This document shows positions 1 through 9,611 of a stretch of DNA of 64,000 nucleotides, one piece after another. Position 1 is the first letter of the stretch. The number at the start of each line of letters is the position of its first letter. Origin of the DNA: Clostridia bacterium (GTDB taxonomy: Bacteria; Bacillota; Clostridia; Oscillospirales; Acutalibacteraceae); assembly GCA_017631795.1 (NCBI GenBank), contig JAGBSO010000043.1:41223-105222 (forward strand), written 5' to 3'. A program made the translations under genes and the position numbers. Under the pieces are notes generated by a model, which was given only the letters and a program-made list of their open reading frames with translations, did not search any database and was not told the DNA's origin.

Positions 1-1862
1 TCTATCAGTTTGATTTTATCAGCTCTTGTCAGTCGTTTTGCTGATTTTCCTTCAACATTTTCTTTTGAACTGATTTCAAGTATTTCATGAACGGATTTGA
101 CAATAGTTTTCGGTGTTATACCGTTTGCTTTATTGTATGCAATCTGTTTTTCACGTCTTCTGAGAGTTTCTTTTATAGCTGCATCCATAGACGGTGTTAC
201 AGAATCTGCATACATTATAACACTGCCGTTAGCATTTCGGGCAGCTCTGCCGATTGTCTGAATCAATGAACGTTCTGAACGAAGAAAACCTTCTTTGTCA
301 GCATCAAGAATCGCAACCAGTGAAACTTCAGGAATATCAAGACCTTCTCTGAGAAGATTGATGCCGACAAGAACATCATACTCTCCTTTTCTGAGATCTC
401 TGATTATTTCCATTCTTTCAATTGTATCAATATCATAATGCAGATATCTGACTTTTATACCGAAATCAGTCAGATAATCAGTCAGGCTTTCAGCCATTTT
501 TCTTGTGAGTGTTGTAACAAGAACACGTTCTTTGCGCTGAGTTCTGATGTTTATTTCTGAAATAAGATCTTCGATCTGTCCGTCAACGGGTCTGACAGAA
601 ATTTCGGGGTCAAGAAGACCTGTCGGTCTGATAACCTGTTCTGATATATTGTCACTCTTCTGCAATTCAAAATCACCGGGGGTTGCGCTCACAAAGATTT
701 TCTGACCTACTTTTGAATAAAATTCATCAAAAGTCAGCGGTCTGTTATCATATGCTGACGGTAATCTGAAGCCGAAATCGATGAGAGTTTCCTTACGTGA
801 TCGGTCACCGCCATACATTGCTCTTACCTGTGGTAATGTTACATGTGATTCATCTATGAACAGAATAAAATCATCCGGAAAATAATCAAGTAATGTAAAC
901 GGCGGTTCACCCGGTTTTCTGTCAGACATGATTCTTGAATAATTTTCAATTCCTTTACAGAAACCAGTTTCACGCAGCATTTCTATGTCATATTCGGTTC
1001 TTTGCTTTATTCTCTGAGCTTCAAGAAGTTTTCCTTGTTCTTTGAATTCTTTTTCCCTTTCAAGCATTTCAAAATATATCTCATTAATGGCATTTTCCAT
1101 TTTTTCCCGGGAAACCACGTAATGAGAAGCAGGAAATATTGCAACGTGAGAAATCACATTGTTGACATTGCCTGTAACAGGATTGAATTCGCAGATTCTG
1201 TCAATTTCATCACCGAAAAATTCAACTCTAATTGCAAATTCAGCTGTGTAAACCGGGAAAATTTCCACAACATCACCACGGACCCTGAATTTATTTCGTG
1301 TAAAATTGATATCATTGCGCTCGTATTGTATTTCAACCAGTTTCTTAATCAGATCATCTCTGCTTTTTTCCATTCCCTGACGAAGCGATATAACCATACT
1401 GCGGTAATCAATAGGATCACCCAAAGAATATATACAAGAAACACTGGCAACTATTATAACATCTCTTCGTTCTGAAAGTGCAGATGTTGCAGAATGACGC
1501 AAGCGGTCAATTTCATCATTGACCGCAGAATCTTTTTCAATATAAGTATCGGTTGTTGGAAGATATGCCTCAGGCTGATAGTAATCATAATAGGAAACAA
1601 AATATTCCACAGCATTGTCGGGAAAAAACTCCCTGAATTCAGAACAAAGCTGTGCAGCAAGTGTTTTATTATGAGCAAGAATAAGTGTGGGGCGATTGAC
1701 TTTTTCAATGATATTTGCCATTGTAAAAGTTTTTCCTGAACCTGTTACACCCAACAAAGTCTGCTCACTTAATCCATCGGCAATGCCTTCGGAAAGCTCT
1801 TTAATTGCCTGTGGCTGATCACCTGTCGGTTTGTATTCTGAGTGTAATACAAATTTATCCAC
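1..1862 (-). CDS. uvrB: Excinuclease ABC subunit B, 3' end beyond window
   Basis: UvrB is the damage-verifying helicase-like subunit of bacterial nucleotide excision repair, loaded by UvrA and cut-activating for UvrC. Reading starts at a GTG ([17 protein letters not shown]), which matches the family N-terminus. The Walker A motif GVTGSGKT lies at residues 38-45, followed by the tyrosine-rich beta-hairpin ([15 protein letters not shown]), the DESH box in [12 protein letters not shown], and the helicase motif VI-like QTIGRAARN. About 620 codons are present and the family is about 660, so only the C-terminal UVR domain that contacts UvrC is missing, cut by the window edge. It is the last visible gene of a minus-strand operon. 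The identification is secure. Confidence 0.97.
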   Translation of the reverse strand, partial: MDKFVLHSEYKPTGDQPQAIKELSEGIADGLSEQTLLGVTGSGKTFTMANIIEKVNRPTLILAHNKTLAAQLCSEFREFFPDNAVEYFVSYYDYYQPEAYLPTTDTYIEKDSAVNDEIDRLRHSATSALSERRDVIIVASVSCIYSLGDPIDYRSMVISLRQGMEKSRDDLIKKLVEIQYERNDINFTRNKFRVRGDVVEIFPVYTAEFAIRVEFFGDEIDRICEFNPVTGNVNNVISHVAIFPASHYVVSREKMENAINEIYFEMLEREKEFKEQGKLLEAQRIKQRTEYDIEMLRETGFCKGIENYSRIMSDRKPGEPPFTLLDYFPDDFILFIDESHVTLPQVRAMYGGDRSRKETLIDFGFRLPSAYDNRPLTFDEFYSKVGQKIFVSATPGDFELQKSDNISEQVIRPTGLLDPEISVRPVDGQIEDLISEINIRTQRKERVLVTTLTRKMAESLTDYLTDFGIKVRYLHYDIDTIERMEIIRDLRKGEYDVLVGINLLREGLDIPEVSLVAILDADKEGFLRSERSLIQTIGRAARNANGSVIMYADSVTPSMDAAIKETLRRREKQIAYNKANGITPKTIVKSVHEILEISSKENVEGKSAKRLTRADKIKLI

Positions 1863-1891
1863 AAAGAAAACTCCTCAGCAAAATATGCTTG

Positions 1892-2557
1892 TTATTTTAA
1901 TTCAACAGTTTTTATAAATTTATCAAAATTGACTTTTTTAGCGCAATTTGTATCAATATTGCAATCAAAAATATACACTCCTGTATCATAAGGAATATAA
2001 AAACTGTATGCTGTTTTATAATATTCAGATGATGTACATGAATGTCTGAATGCTGTATATTCAGTATTGTTGATTTTTACAGAATATTTTTCATATGAAA
2101 AGACATCGCTTCCGAAACTTTCAAGCAGATTCTCACAGTTTGTCTCATTGGCTGCTATATATTTTTCTGCATCTTCATTATAATATGAAATGAAAATTTC
2201 CGAACCATAAGGTTCGTAATAAAAATATCCGGGATTTTCTGTATCAACTGAAAAATATTTAGGAATATCAAATCTCATTTCTGCAGTTTCTACAGTTCTG
2301 TCAGTAACAACCTGACCGTTGAACTCTATAAAACGTGTTATATATTCACCTGAATCTGATTTCTGTTTTTTGCCATTTTCATTGAGAGTATAGACCTGAA
2401 GCTTGTTGCTGTCATTAATAACTATGTTTCCTTCAGAATCTCTGACAATAATATATTCTGAACCGTTTTCATCGGTAAATATATCATCACCTGAACATGA
2501 TGATAATGTAATAATTGTAATGACAATCAATAATACTGCCGATAACTTTTTTAACAT
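1892..2557 (-). CDS. Putative lipoprotein of unknown function
   Basis: A 221-residue protein with a lipoprotein signal: MLKK, a hydrophobic stretch, then the lipobox L-S-S-C near residue 20, so it should be lipid-anchored outside the membrane. The rest is soluble, acidic and tyrosine-rich; I recognise no family. The ATG at 2557 is preferred to the TTG at 2569 because the TTG sits directly on the purine-rich AAAGG ribosome site. It follows folE closely and precedes uvrB, so it is probably co-transcribed, but the neighbours do not reveal a role. Confidence 0.75.
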   Translation of the reverse strand: MLKKLSAVLLIVITIITLSSCSGDDIFTDENGSEYIIVRDSEGNIVINDSNKLQVYTLNENGKKQKSDSGEYITRFIEFNGQVVTDRTVETAEMRFDIPKYFSVDTENPGYFYYEPYGSEIFISYYNEDAEKYIAANETNCENLLESFGSDVFSYEKYSVKINNTEYTAFRHSCTSSEYYKTAYSFYIPYDTGVYIFDCNIDTNCAKKVNFDKFIKTVELK

Positions 2558-2565
2558 AATAAATA

Positions 2566-3123
2566 TCAACCTTTCAGTAATGACATGATTTCAGCTCTTG
2601 TTCTGGCGTCTTTTTTTGCAACACCTCTTAAGGCAGATGTCTGCGTCATTGAACCTGCTGCTTTTGCACCACGCATTGTCATGCATAAATGCTGTGCCTC
2701 AACAATAACTGCGATACCGAGCGGATTCAATTCTTCATCAAGAAAGTCAGCAATCTGAGATGTCAGTCGTTCCTGAAGCTGGGGTCGTTTTGCAAAGAGA
2801 TCTACTATTCTCGCAAGTTTTGACAGACCGATAACCTTACCTCCTGAAGGAATATATGCAATATGAGCTTTGCCGACAAAAGGCAGAAGATGATGTTCAC
2901 ACATTGAGTAAAGAGGAATATCTCTGACAACAACGATTTCATCATTATCCTGTTCGGAAAAAACTTTTATATGGCGTTTTGGGTCATCTGCAATGCCTGA
3001 AAAAATTTCTTCATACATCGCAGCTACTCGTTTTGGTGTTTCTATAAGCCCTTCCCTATCAGGATCTTCACCTATTGCTTCAAGAATATCCCTTACAGCA
3101 CGTTCTATTTTAGCTTTATCCAA
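2566..3123 (-). CDS. folE: GTP cyclohydrolase I
   Basis: FolE converts GTP to 7,8-dihydroneopterin triphosphate, the first step of folate (and queuosine precursor) synthesis, in the cytoplasm. The zinc site is visible as C75 and H78 in [10 protein letters not shown] and C147 in [10 protein letters not shown]; the GLSKLARIV substrate region and the RPQLQERLT segment are also intact. I chose the TTG at 3123 because AGGTGAT lies at ideal distance before it and the family usually begins MDK; a GTG at 3132 would add three residues (188 aa) but overlaps that ribosome site. No other folate gene is adjacent, although fhs at the far end of the window uses the cofactor. Confidence 0.96.
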   Translation of the reverse strand: MDKAKIERAVRDILEAIGEDPDREGLIETPKRVAAMYEEIFSGIADDPKRHIKVFSEQDNDEIVVVRDIPLYSMCEHHLLPFVGKAHIAYIPSGGKVIGLSKLARIVDLFAKRPQLQERLTSQIADFLDEELNPLGIAVIVEAQHLCMTMRGAKAAGSMTQTSALRGVAKKDARTRAEIMSLLKG

Positions 3124-3138
3124 AAAAATCACCTACTT

Positions 3139-4311
3139 TTAAATTTCATCAAACATCAGTCTGATATAATTTTTTTCTGATTCCTGAACAAAATTTATAT
3201 GAGATATATCTACTTCATTTTTAGCATTTTCAGCAACATATTCAATAATTTTATACATATCAGAACCAATTTTTGAATTGTTTATTATGGAATCTACAGC
3301 AGAATTATACGCATCTGAATCTACAAATATAAACTCTGAATAATTGACACCATTATTGATGTTTGTGCAAAGATTATTCATTATATCATGCAATACAGTT
3401 TTGTTATATTCGTAGTAAATAGTATTTTCTTTAACAAAAAAATTTGCATCTGTAGCAGTGCATTCAACCGCAGATGATATATCTTTATGATCAGTTGAAA
3501 TCTGTTCTGTTGTTACATTGAAGAATATGTGAGAAATTGTATTATTTGCATTTCCTGGATCATCCCATGTAACATCAAGATGATAAGGAGAACCATCAAT
3601 CCAGACAATGTTCCACATATGACTTATAACTTCATTGTCGGACGTAATGCCTGTTCCTCCGACCAGAACAGATTCAATACCTGCTTTATTCAAAAGCAGC
3701 ATTGTAGCTCTTGAATATCCAGAACATACAGCTTCTCCGTCAATAAGACATCCGTAAGCATTTGATGCATTTTCGGCATTCTCAGTATATGTACAATTTT
3801 TAACAATGTAATCATGAATTGCAAGCTCTGTCGAATAGTCATCTGATACATCAATACCGTCAATAATAGAATTGACTTTTGCATCAAGCGTTTCAGACAT
3901 TTCAATGCATATATCTTCCGGATAATCATAATGCATCTGTAAAAAACATGATGATAAAAATGTGATCATATTACATGAATCAGAAAAACACAGCATATCG
4001 GGGTTATCATTCTTTACAGCAAAATATACTGAATTGAATTCAGATTGTGAAAGATTCGGAATTTTTATGTACTCAGGATGTTTTTCAATATTATTGAAAA
4101 TACAGATGTATGCTTTTTTTTCATTATCATCCAACAGATCATAATTCTTAGTGGATAAAGGTATTTTGTCCTTAAAATCAGAAGAAAACATCATTGCTGA
4201 AAAATATGCACTCAGTTTATTTATTCCGACATAGTGAACAACTGCAAATGAAATACTTGTTGCAACAATCAGAATACATGCAATCAATATTTTTAATGTA
4301 GATTTTTTCAT
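3139..4311 (-). CDS. Transglutaminase-like protease-fold protein, membrane-anchored
   Basis: 390 residues with an N-terminal membrane segment (about 6-28) and a bacterial transglutaminase-like domain in the extracytoplasmic part. The papain-like triad is visible: C196 in GEAVCSGYS, H231 in ISHMWN and D246 in YHLDVTWDD. Such proteins often act as cysteine peptidases or in cell-surface maturation; the substrate is not predictable here. The start ATG overlaps the stop of the preceding LCP-like gene by four bases (ATGA), which implies translational coupling. The pairing with an LCP-like protein makes an envelope role plausible, by inference only. Confidence 0.85.
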   Translation of the reverse strand: MKKSTLKILIACILIVATSISFAVVHYVGINKLSAYFSAMMFSSDFKDKIPLSTKNYDLLDDNEKKAYICIFNNIEKHPEYIKIPNLSQSEFNSVYFAVKNDNPDMLCFSDSCNMITFLSSCFLQMHYDYPEDICIEMSETLDAKVNSIIDGIDVSDDYSTELAIHDYIVKNCTYTENAENASNAYGCLIDGEAVCSGYSRATMLLLNKAGIESVLVGGTGITSDNEVISHMWNIVWIDGSPYHLDVTWDDPGNANNTISHIFFNVTTEQISTDHKDISSAVECTATDANFFVKENTIYYEYNKTVLHDIMNNLCTNINNGVNYSEFIFVDSDAYNSAVDSIINNSKIGSDMYKIIEYVAENAKNEVDISHINFVQESEKNYIRLMFDEI

Positions 4312-5108
4312 TCTTCACCTTTATTGTAGAAAAAACATTCCGTATTGTGTGTCAGAAGATGTTCAATATCGGAACTGCATGTAAAATAGTCAGAAATAGT
4401 AATGTCTGTATTGATACAATTGCATAATTTTTCAAAAAGTTCCTGTGCGTTATCTGCTTCAATATCAGAAATATAGAAATTGACAATTGTACAGAGAGTC
4501 TCTCCTATCTCTTTATATCCATCAGAATTATCACATATTGATTTTAGATAACCATAAAGCATGGCAGATTCGAGACTATTATAACCTTTATCTACAGAGT
4601 AGTTTTTGTCTGATGCAAAATATGTATACTCTTCGTCAATATATAAATTGATTTTTCCAAGAATATTTGTGAGCTCACCGATTCCGTTTTTATCAATTAT
4701 CACATAACGGTCAATTTTACAGTTACGTACGCTTTCAACCGATGACAGTAGTTTGTTGATACCGCCGTAAGAATAGCATTGATCAAAGGTTCTTTCACCA
4801 TCCGATACATTCATATCTAAAGGTGTAATAATTATTTGCTCAGACAGGATGTGAAAGTCAAATAAGACCATAAACATCGCTTTACCGATTGTTTCACTGT
4901 TACACACAACCAGGATTGTACTGTCTCCTGCCAGTATATTATCAGAAAGTTCAACATTTTCAGAATTTACAACCTGAACTTGAGTTTTCAGATTTTCAGT
5001 ATTATCTGAATCAGAAAAGAAGTATATGCTGACAAAAATGATTCCTGAGATAAGAATCAATATTATTGCAGACATAATTATATATTTATATTTGCTTAAA
5101 AATTTCAT
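4308..5108 (-). CDS. Divergent LCP (LytR-CpsA-Psr)-like membrane protein
   Basis: 266 residues: a short basic N-terminus, one membrane anchor (about residues 10-32), then an extracytoplasmic domain. The pattern Y-G-G-I-N-K-L at the start of a helix, followed by KIDRYVIIDKNGIGELTNILGKINLYI, resembles LCP domains, which transfer undecaprenyl-linked glycopolymers to peptidoglycan. The conserved arginines of active LCP enzymes are not obvious, so the protein may be inactive or a distant relative. The ATG at 5108 is chosen for the GGAGTGAT site before it; an upstream in-frame start would run across the promoter. Confidence 0.55.
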   Translation of the reverse strand: MKFLSKYKYIIMSAIILILISGIIFVSIYFFSDSDNTENLKTQVQVVNSENVELSDNILAGDSTILVVCNSETIGKAMFMVLFDFHILSEQIIITPLDMNVSDGERTFDQCYSYGGINKLLSSVESVRNCKIDRYVIIDKNGIGELTNILGKINLYIDEEYTYFASDKNYSVDKGYNSLESAMLYGYLKSICDNSDGYKEIGETLCTIVNFYISDIEADNAQELFEKLCNCINTDITISDYFTCSSDIEHLLTHNTECFFYNKGEE

Positions 5109-5133
5109 ATTATCACTCCAGATAGACAGAGAT

Positions 5134-5162
5134 ATTATATAATAAATTATTAAAAAATACAA
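5134..5162 (-). promoter_or_regulatory. Sigma-A-type promoter of the LCP/folE/uvrB operon
   Basis: On the minus strand TTGTAT (5162-5157) is followed after 17 bases by TATAAT (5139-5134), about 25 bases upstream of the first gene's ATG. The ORF spacing downstream suggests it drives the whole five-gene set. Confidence 0.6.
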
Positions 5163-5186
5163 GTATATTTAAAAGTAAATTTTGTC

Positions 5187-5215
5187 TTGATTGTAGAGCA
5201 AAAATATTGTACAAT
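5187..5215 (+). promoter_or_regulatory. Promoter of the GPH symporter gene
   Basis: TTGATT (5187-5192), a 17-base spacer and TACAAT (5210-5215), 28 bases before the ATG. It is divergent from the promoter of the minus-strand operon. Confidence 0.55.
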
Positions 5216-5242
5216 GTTCTTAAAAATTCACGGAGGTGCAAT

Positions 5243-6631
5243 ATGTCCGAAAAAAACAACAAAAAAGGACTTCTGCGATACTTAGGATATGGCGTAGGTG
5301 CAGTTGGTCTTGATCTCAGTTACGGCATGTTTTATTCTTATCTCAATAAATACCTTACTGATGTATTGAAACTCAGTTCAAACTTTCTGTTGGTTCTGAC
5401 ACCAATCGCCAGAATATGGGACGGCATCAATGATCCCATGATGGGCACAATTGTTGATAACGGAAAATTCAAAATGGGCAAATACAGACCCTGGATACTT
5501 ATCGGTTCATTTTTAAATGCGATAATATTAGGATTGTTGTTCAATAATGTCTTTGGTTTGTCGGGCACTGCGCTTTACATATATATAGCATTTATGTATG
5601 TATTCTGGGGAATGACAAATACTCTTGCAGATATTCCCTACTGGTCAATGGTCCCCTCTTTTACTAGTGATCCGAATGAAAGAAGTATTATTGCAACAAT
5701 AGCAAGAACATTTTCAGGTCTAGGTCAGGGCATAATCTCAATCGGCGCACCGATTCTTATGGGCTTAGTCAGTATTACAACTGACCCTAATACTAATGAA
5801 AAAGTATTTGACGAAAGAACATTTATGATTCTTTCACTTGTAAGTGCGGTTGGTCTTATTTTATTTTCAACAATAAGCGTTTCAACAGTAAAAGAAAATC
5901 ACAGAACTCAGTCAAATGAAAAATTCTCGTTCAGGAAGATTTTTACAATTGCAAAAAACAACGACCAGCTTCTTGTTTTCATGTTATTTGCAATGCTTTC
6001 AAACGCAGGATTCTATATGATTTCAGGCGTAGGCGCATATTACTTTGACGTAGTTGTAGGTGACGGCTCAAAACAAAGCGGATTCAACACATTCGGTGCA
6101 ATAGGTTCTATTCTCGGACTTGCTGTAATTCCGATTATGATGAAATTCACAACAAGACGCAGAACATATCAGTTCTCTCTTTCTCTTGCTATGGCAGGTT
6201 ACCTCGGAATGCTTATCTGTGCTAAGGCTGCAGACAGCATTACAGGTATGGGCATATGCTATCTTATAGCTCAGGTCGGCACAGCATCAATGTTTGTTTC
6301 ACAGACTGTATTCCTTGCGGATATCGTTGACTACGGTGAATATAAAATGGGATTCAGAGCAGAATCAATTACTTTTTCAATGAAGGGATTTCTGCAGAAA
6401 ATGGCATATACGCTCCAGACAATCATTCTGTATTCAGGTCTTTCAATTTCTCATTATGACGGTGAATTACATTCAGCAAACCCTGCAGGTGCTCATACTT
6501 CAATCAGTATTATGATGTTGGTATTACCAATGATTCTTATGGGATTGTCATTGATTGTTTTTACATTCAAATTCAAGCTTAATGATAAAAAAATGCAGGA
6601 AATTACAGAAAAACTCGCAGCAAAAAAATAA
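5243..6631 (+). CDS. GPH-family sugar:cation symporter
   Basis: 462 residues with about 12 hydrophobic segments and the features of the glycoside-pentoside-hexuronide:cation symporter family: an early YGMFYSYLNKYLTDVL segment, the D-G-x-x-D-P-x-M-G motif (DGINDPMMG) and the following KMGKYRPW loop. Members import sugars or glycosides with Na+ or H+. The substrate cannot be read from the sequence; the genome's xylose genes make a pentoside or oligosaccharide possible. The ATG at 5243 is chosen because GGAGGTG precedes it. It stands alone between its own promoter and a strong terminator. A second member of the family lies at 32810-34435. Confidence 0.9.
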   Translation: MSEKNNKKGLLRYLGYGVGAVGLDLSYGMFYSYLNKYLTDVLKLSSNFLLVLTPIARIWDGINDPMMGTIVDNGKFKMGKYRPWILIGSFLNAIILGLLFNNVFGLSGTALYIYIAFMYVFWGMTNTLADIPYWSMVPSFTSDPNERSIIATIARTFSGLGQGIISIGAPILMGLVSITTDPNTNEKVFDERTFMILSLVSAVGLILFSTISVSTVKENHRTQSNEKFSFRKIFTIAKNNDQLLVFMLFAMLSNAGFYMISGVGAYYFDVVVGDGSKQSGFNTFGAIGSILGLAVIPIMMKFTTRRRTYQFSLSLAMAGYLGMLICAKAADSITGMGICYLIAQVGTASMFVSQTVFLADIVDYGEYKMGFRAESITFSMKGFLQKMAYTLQTIILYSGLSISHYDGELHSANPAGAHTSISIMMLVLPMILMGLSLIVFTFKFKLNDKKMQEITEKLAAKK

Positions 6632-6637
6632 GTCATC

Positions 6638-6680
6638 AAAAAGTCGGTATTCTATAAAGAAGAATGCCGACTTTTTATTT
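6638..6680 (+). terminator. Intrinsic terminator after GPH symporter
   Basis: Arms AAAAGTCGGTATTCT and AGAATGCCGACTTTT form a long stem that runs into a T-tract. Confidence 0.85.
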
Positions 6681-6749
6681 AAATGACTTGAATTATATTT
6701 ATTTTTATGGTAATATTCATCTGATAAATTGTCATAATCAGGTGAAATA

Positions 6750-7295
6750 ATGAGTATTGTCAAATGTTCTGCTTTATTTTCTTGCAGACCTGAAGAAAAA
6801 AGATCAGACATTGAAGAAAAAACATACGACTTTCTTGAAAAAAACAGTATTAATTTTTCAAGAATAGATCACGAACCTGCCGAAACTATCGAGTTGTGCC
6901 ACGAAATTGAAAGTTATCTTGAAGCAAATATCTGTAAGAATCTGTTTCTTAAAAATTCAGCCAAGACACAATATTATCTTCTGCTGATGAACGGAAATAC
7001 AAAATTTGATTCAAAAGTAGTATCACACCAGATCGGTTCCAGCAGACTCTCCTTTTCTTCCGAGTCGGATATGATTGAAAAATTATCAGTTGCACCCGGT
7101 TCGGTCAGTGTTATGTGTCTGATGAATGACACGGAACATAATATTAAACTGCTGATAGATAACAGTTTATTTGAAGAAGAATACTTTTGTTGTCACCCCT
7201 GCAAAAACACTTCAACTTTAAAAATCAGAACAGCCGATATAATAAACAGATTTTTACCTGCAACAGGTCATGATTATACGGTTGTATATTTATAA
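6750..7295 (+). CDS. ProX/YbaK-like aminoacyl-tRNA deacylase
   Basis: 181 residues that fit the YbaK/ProX superfamily, also called prolyl-tRNA synthetase-associated domain proteins, which hydrolyse mischarged Ala-tRNA(Pro) or related species. Seen in the sequence: an N-terminal DFLEKNSINFSRIDHEPAETIE segment typical of the fold, the KNLFLKN strand with the conserved lysine, and the C-terminal HPCKNTSTLKI region equivalent to the family's HP-N-T motif. AGGTGA precedes the ATG. It may be co-transcribed with the oxidoreductase that follows after about 25 bases. Confidence 0.85.
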   Translation: MSIVKCSALFSCRPEEKRSDIEEKTYDFLEKNSINFSRIDHEPAETIELCHEIESYLEANICKNLFLKNSAKTQYYLLLMNGNTKFDSKVVSHQIGSSRLSFSSESDMIEKLSVAPGSVSVMCLMNDTEHNIKLLIDNSLFEEEYFCCHPCKNTSTLKIRTADIINRFLPATGHDYTVVYL

Positions 7296-7321
7296 GACTC
7301 ATGTGAAAGAATGTGAAAATT

Positions 7322-8602
7322 ATGAAAAAACCAATTACAGCCATTATTGTTGGCGGAGGACACAGATCTTTTATATATGCGGATTACTCACTTGATCATC
7401 CGGATGATCTCAAAATTGTAGGTATCGCTGACCCTGACAAATCAAGAGTTGCAGATGCTGTAAAAAAATACGGTATTCCCGAAGAGAATTGCTTTGAATC
7501 TGCTCAGGAACTTGCTAAAAAAGGAAAGATTGCAGATGTAATCATTAACGGAACCATGGATAAGGTTCATGTTGAAACATCTATACCTCTTCTCGAGTGT
7601 GGCTATGACATGCTCCTTGAAAAACCTTTTGCTGTCAATAAGGAAGAAATGAAACAGCTTGTTGATACAGTAAATAAGTACGGAAACAAAGTCATGATCT
7701 GTCATGTTCTGAGATATTCAGATTTTTACAGAAGTATTAAAAAGGTTATTTCAGGTGGAGAAATCGGTGAAATTATCAGCATTCAGCTTTGTGAAGATGT
7801 GAGTTACCATCATTATTCAAATTCATACGTAAGAGGTAAATGGGGAAACAGTGAATCAAGCGGAACATCTATGCTTCTTGCAAAATGCTGTCATGATATA
7901 GACATGATGATGTGGCTTGTCGGTGATCTGAAACCTGAATTTGTCACAAGCACAGGTTCTCTTATGTATTTTAACAAAGACAATGCTCCTGCTGATTCAG
8001 GCGAAAGATGTATGGTTGACTGTAAATATGTTGACACATGTAATCTTTCGGCAAGACGTGTTTATCTTGACATGCCCGGAAGATGGGATTTTTATGTATG
8101 GCCCGAACTTCATTCTGCATCCTATGAAGAAAAATATGAATATCTTAAAAATATCAGTCCGTACGGCAGATGTGCTTTTAAATGTGATAATAATGTTGTT
8201 GACCATCAGACAGTCATGGTGAAATTTTCAAACGGTGCTACCGGTAGCCATAATCTTACAGGCGGTTGTGCATTCTCTCAGCGTATTGTCAGAGTAATCG
8301 GTACAAAGGGTGAAATCAACGGTACATTTGAAAGCCAGAAATTTACAGTTTCATATGTAAATCCTCACTTTGATGATGATCATATAAGTAAAGAATATGA
8401 TTTGTCCGCTGAATGTTCTGCATCTGTCGGTCACGGTGGCGGCGATCATGCTCTTGTTGAAGATTTTATAAAATATGTGCGTAATGAAGAAACTTCACCT
8501 TCATGTACTTCAATCCATGACTCAGTAGAAGGCCATCTTGTTGTTTTTGCTGCTGATGAATCAATGGATAACGGCGGAATTCCTGTTAAAACAACATTCT
8601 GA
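7322..8602 (+). CDS. Gfo/Idh/MocA-family oxidoreductase
   Basis: 426 residues. The N-terminal Rossmann fold has a glycine-rich VGGGHRS turn and an acidic end of strand 2 (GIADPD), and the family's E-K-P catalytic-lysine motif is in LLEKPFAVN. Members reduce or oxidise sugars, inositols and related compounds with NAD(P). Cysteines in SGERCMVDCKYVDTCNLSARR resemble a metal-binding insert seen in one branch. ATG 7322 is used; a GTG at 7313 is equally possible because neither has a strong ribosome site. The substrate is unknown. Confidence 0.88.
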   Translation: MKKPITAIIVGGGHRSFIYADYSLDHPDDLKIVGIADPDKSRVADAVKKYGIPEENCFESAQELAKKGKIADVIINGTMDKVHVETSIPLLECGYDMLLEKPFAVNKEEMKQLVDTVNKYGNKVMICHVLRYSDFYRSIKKVISGGEIGEIISIQLCEDVSYHHYSNSYVRGKWGNSESSGTSMLLAKCCHDIDMMMWLVGDLKPEFVTSTGSLMYFNKDNAPADSGERCMVDCKYVDTCNLSARRVYLDMPGRWDFYVWPELHSASYEEKYEYLKNISPYGRCAFKCDNNVVDHQTVMVKFSNGATGSHNLTGGCAFSQRIVRVIGTKGEINGTFESQKFTVSYVNPHFDDDHISKEYDLSAECSASVGHGGGDHALVEDFIKYVRNEETSPSCTSIHDSVEGHLVVFAADESMDNGGIPVKTTF

Positions 8603-8618
8603 TTGTAACAAATTCAAC

Positions 8619-8695
8619 ATCCTCCCATAAAATGATATTGAAGTTCAGGCAGCATAACAGCTTGATTTTTCAATCATTATACGGGAGGATTTTTT
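8619..8695 (+). terminator. Terminator-like hairpin that contains the next gene's ribosome site
   Basis: Arms at 8619-8636 and 8673-8690 pair at 16 of 18 positions and are followed by a run of six T. The 3' arm contains GGGAGG, the ribosome binding site for the ATG at 8696. It could end the upstream transcript and, in read-through RNA, hide the ribosome site. Confidence 0.65.
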
Positions 8696-9529
8696 ATGAA
8701 AGAAAACTATGATGTTTCATGTAAAAAAATAAAAGAAGCAATATGTATAGACACTTCAAGGGTATATGATTCCTGCGCAGACAAAGACTGTCTTGCAGAC
8801 ATCAGAGTCTATTTTACTGATATGGCACAGGAAGTGATCGACAATGCTACAAGTATACGCTGTCGTGGTACAGAAGTAATCAATGTTTTTACAGAAGTTG
8901 ACAAAGTACCATTCAACAGAGGATTCTATTCAGTTGACCTTACATTTTTCTTCTCTGTAAGTCTTGATGTTATTTCATCTCCGAATTGTCCTACAGAAAC
9001 TGTTTCAGGCCTTGCAGTATTTTCAAAAAAATGCATTCTTTACGGCAGCGACGGAAATGTAAAAATCTTCACATCTGATTTTGCAGACAGCGATAATAAT
9101 GAGCATGTTCCTATGGCTACAAGCAATCCCCGTGCAAAAATTCAGGTGGCAGAGCCAATCTGTCTTGATGCAAAGCTTTGCAGACCTTGTGACTGCTGTA
9201 ATAATATAGCTGATGCATCCTGCGGTGTCCCCAATTGTATTAAAAAGCATTTCGGCGGTCATTTCTGTGATACTCATAATGAGAAGGCTGTAAGAGTTAC
9301 CATAGGCTTATTTACAATAGTACAGCTTGAACGTGATGTGCAGATACTTGTTCCTGCATATGATTTCTGTATTCCTAACAAAGAATGTTCATGTAACACA
9401 GAAGACCCTTGTGAATCATTCAGAAAAATTAAATTCCCTGTTGGAGAATTCTTTCCGCCTTCAGAAAAAGATATGAATAAAGACTGCTGTTATGATATTA
9501 TCACTGAATCCTGCGGATGTTGTAAATGA
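8696..9529 (+). CDS. Conserved cysteine-rich protein of unknown function
   Basis: 277 residues with roughly 27 cysteines, concentrated in the C-terminal half (for example LCRPCDCCNN, KECSCNTEDPC and the final CGCCK). The N-terminal half has a beta-rich pattern (VPFNRGFYSVDLTFFF, then a GSDGNVKIF segment) that I associate with an uncharacterised clostridial family. There is no signal peptide or membrane segment. The cysteines could bind metal or cross-link, as in exosporium or coat proteins; that is inference. GGGAGG precedes the ATG but lies inside an inverted repeat. Confidence 0.75.
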   Translation: MKENYDVSCKKIKEAICIDTSRVYDSCADKDCLADIRVYFTDMAQEVIDNATSIRCRGTEVINVFTEVDKVPFNRGFYSVDLTFFFSVSLDVISSPNCPTETVSGLAVFSKKCILYGSDGNVKIFTSDFADSDNNEHVPMATSNPRAKIQVAEPICLDAKLCRPCDCCNNIADASCGVPNCIKKHFGGHFCDTHNEKAVRVTIGLFTIVQLERDVQILVPAYDFCIPNKECSCNTEDPCESFRKIKFPVGEFFPPSEKDMNKDCCYDIITESCGCCK

Positions 9530-9534
9530 TTTTT

Positions 9535-9564
9535 AAAATCCTTCGTTCTGCGAAGGATTTTTTT
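9535..9564 (+). terminator. Intrinsic terminator after Cys-rich gene
   Basis: Stem AAAATCCTTCG / CGAAGGATTTT with a five-base loop and a T-run. Confidence 0.9.
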
Positions 9565-9574
9565 AAAAAAACTA

Positions 9575-9603
9575 TTGACAAATGAAATTTTTTTGTATAA
9601 AAT
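9575..9603 (+). promoter_or_regulatory. Promoter of the rubrerythrin fusion gene
   Basis: TTGACA (9575-9580), 17 bases, TAAAAT (9598-9603). The predicted start of transcription falls at about 9610, at the edge of the Fur/PerR-like box. Confidence 0.65.
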
Positions 9604-9611
9604 AACATTAA

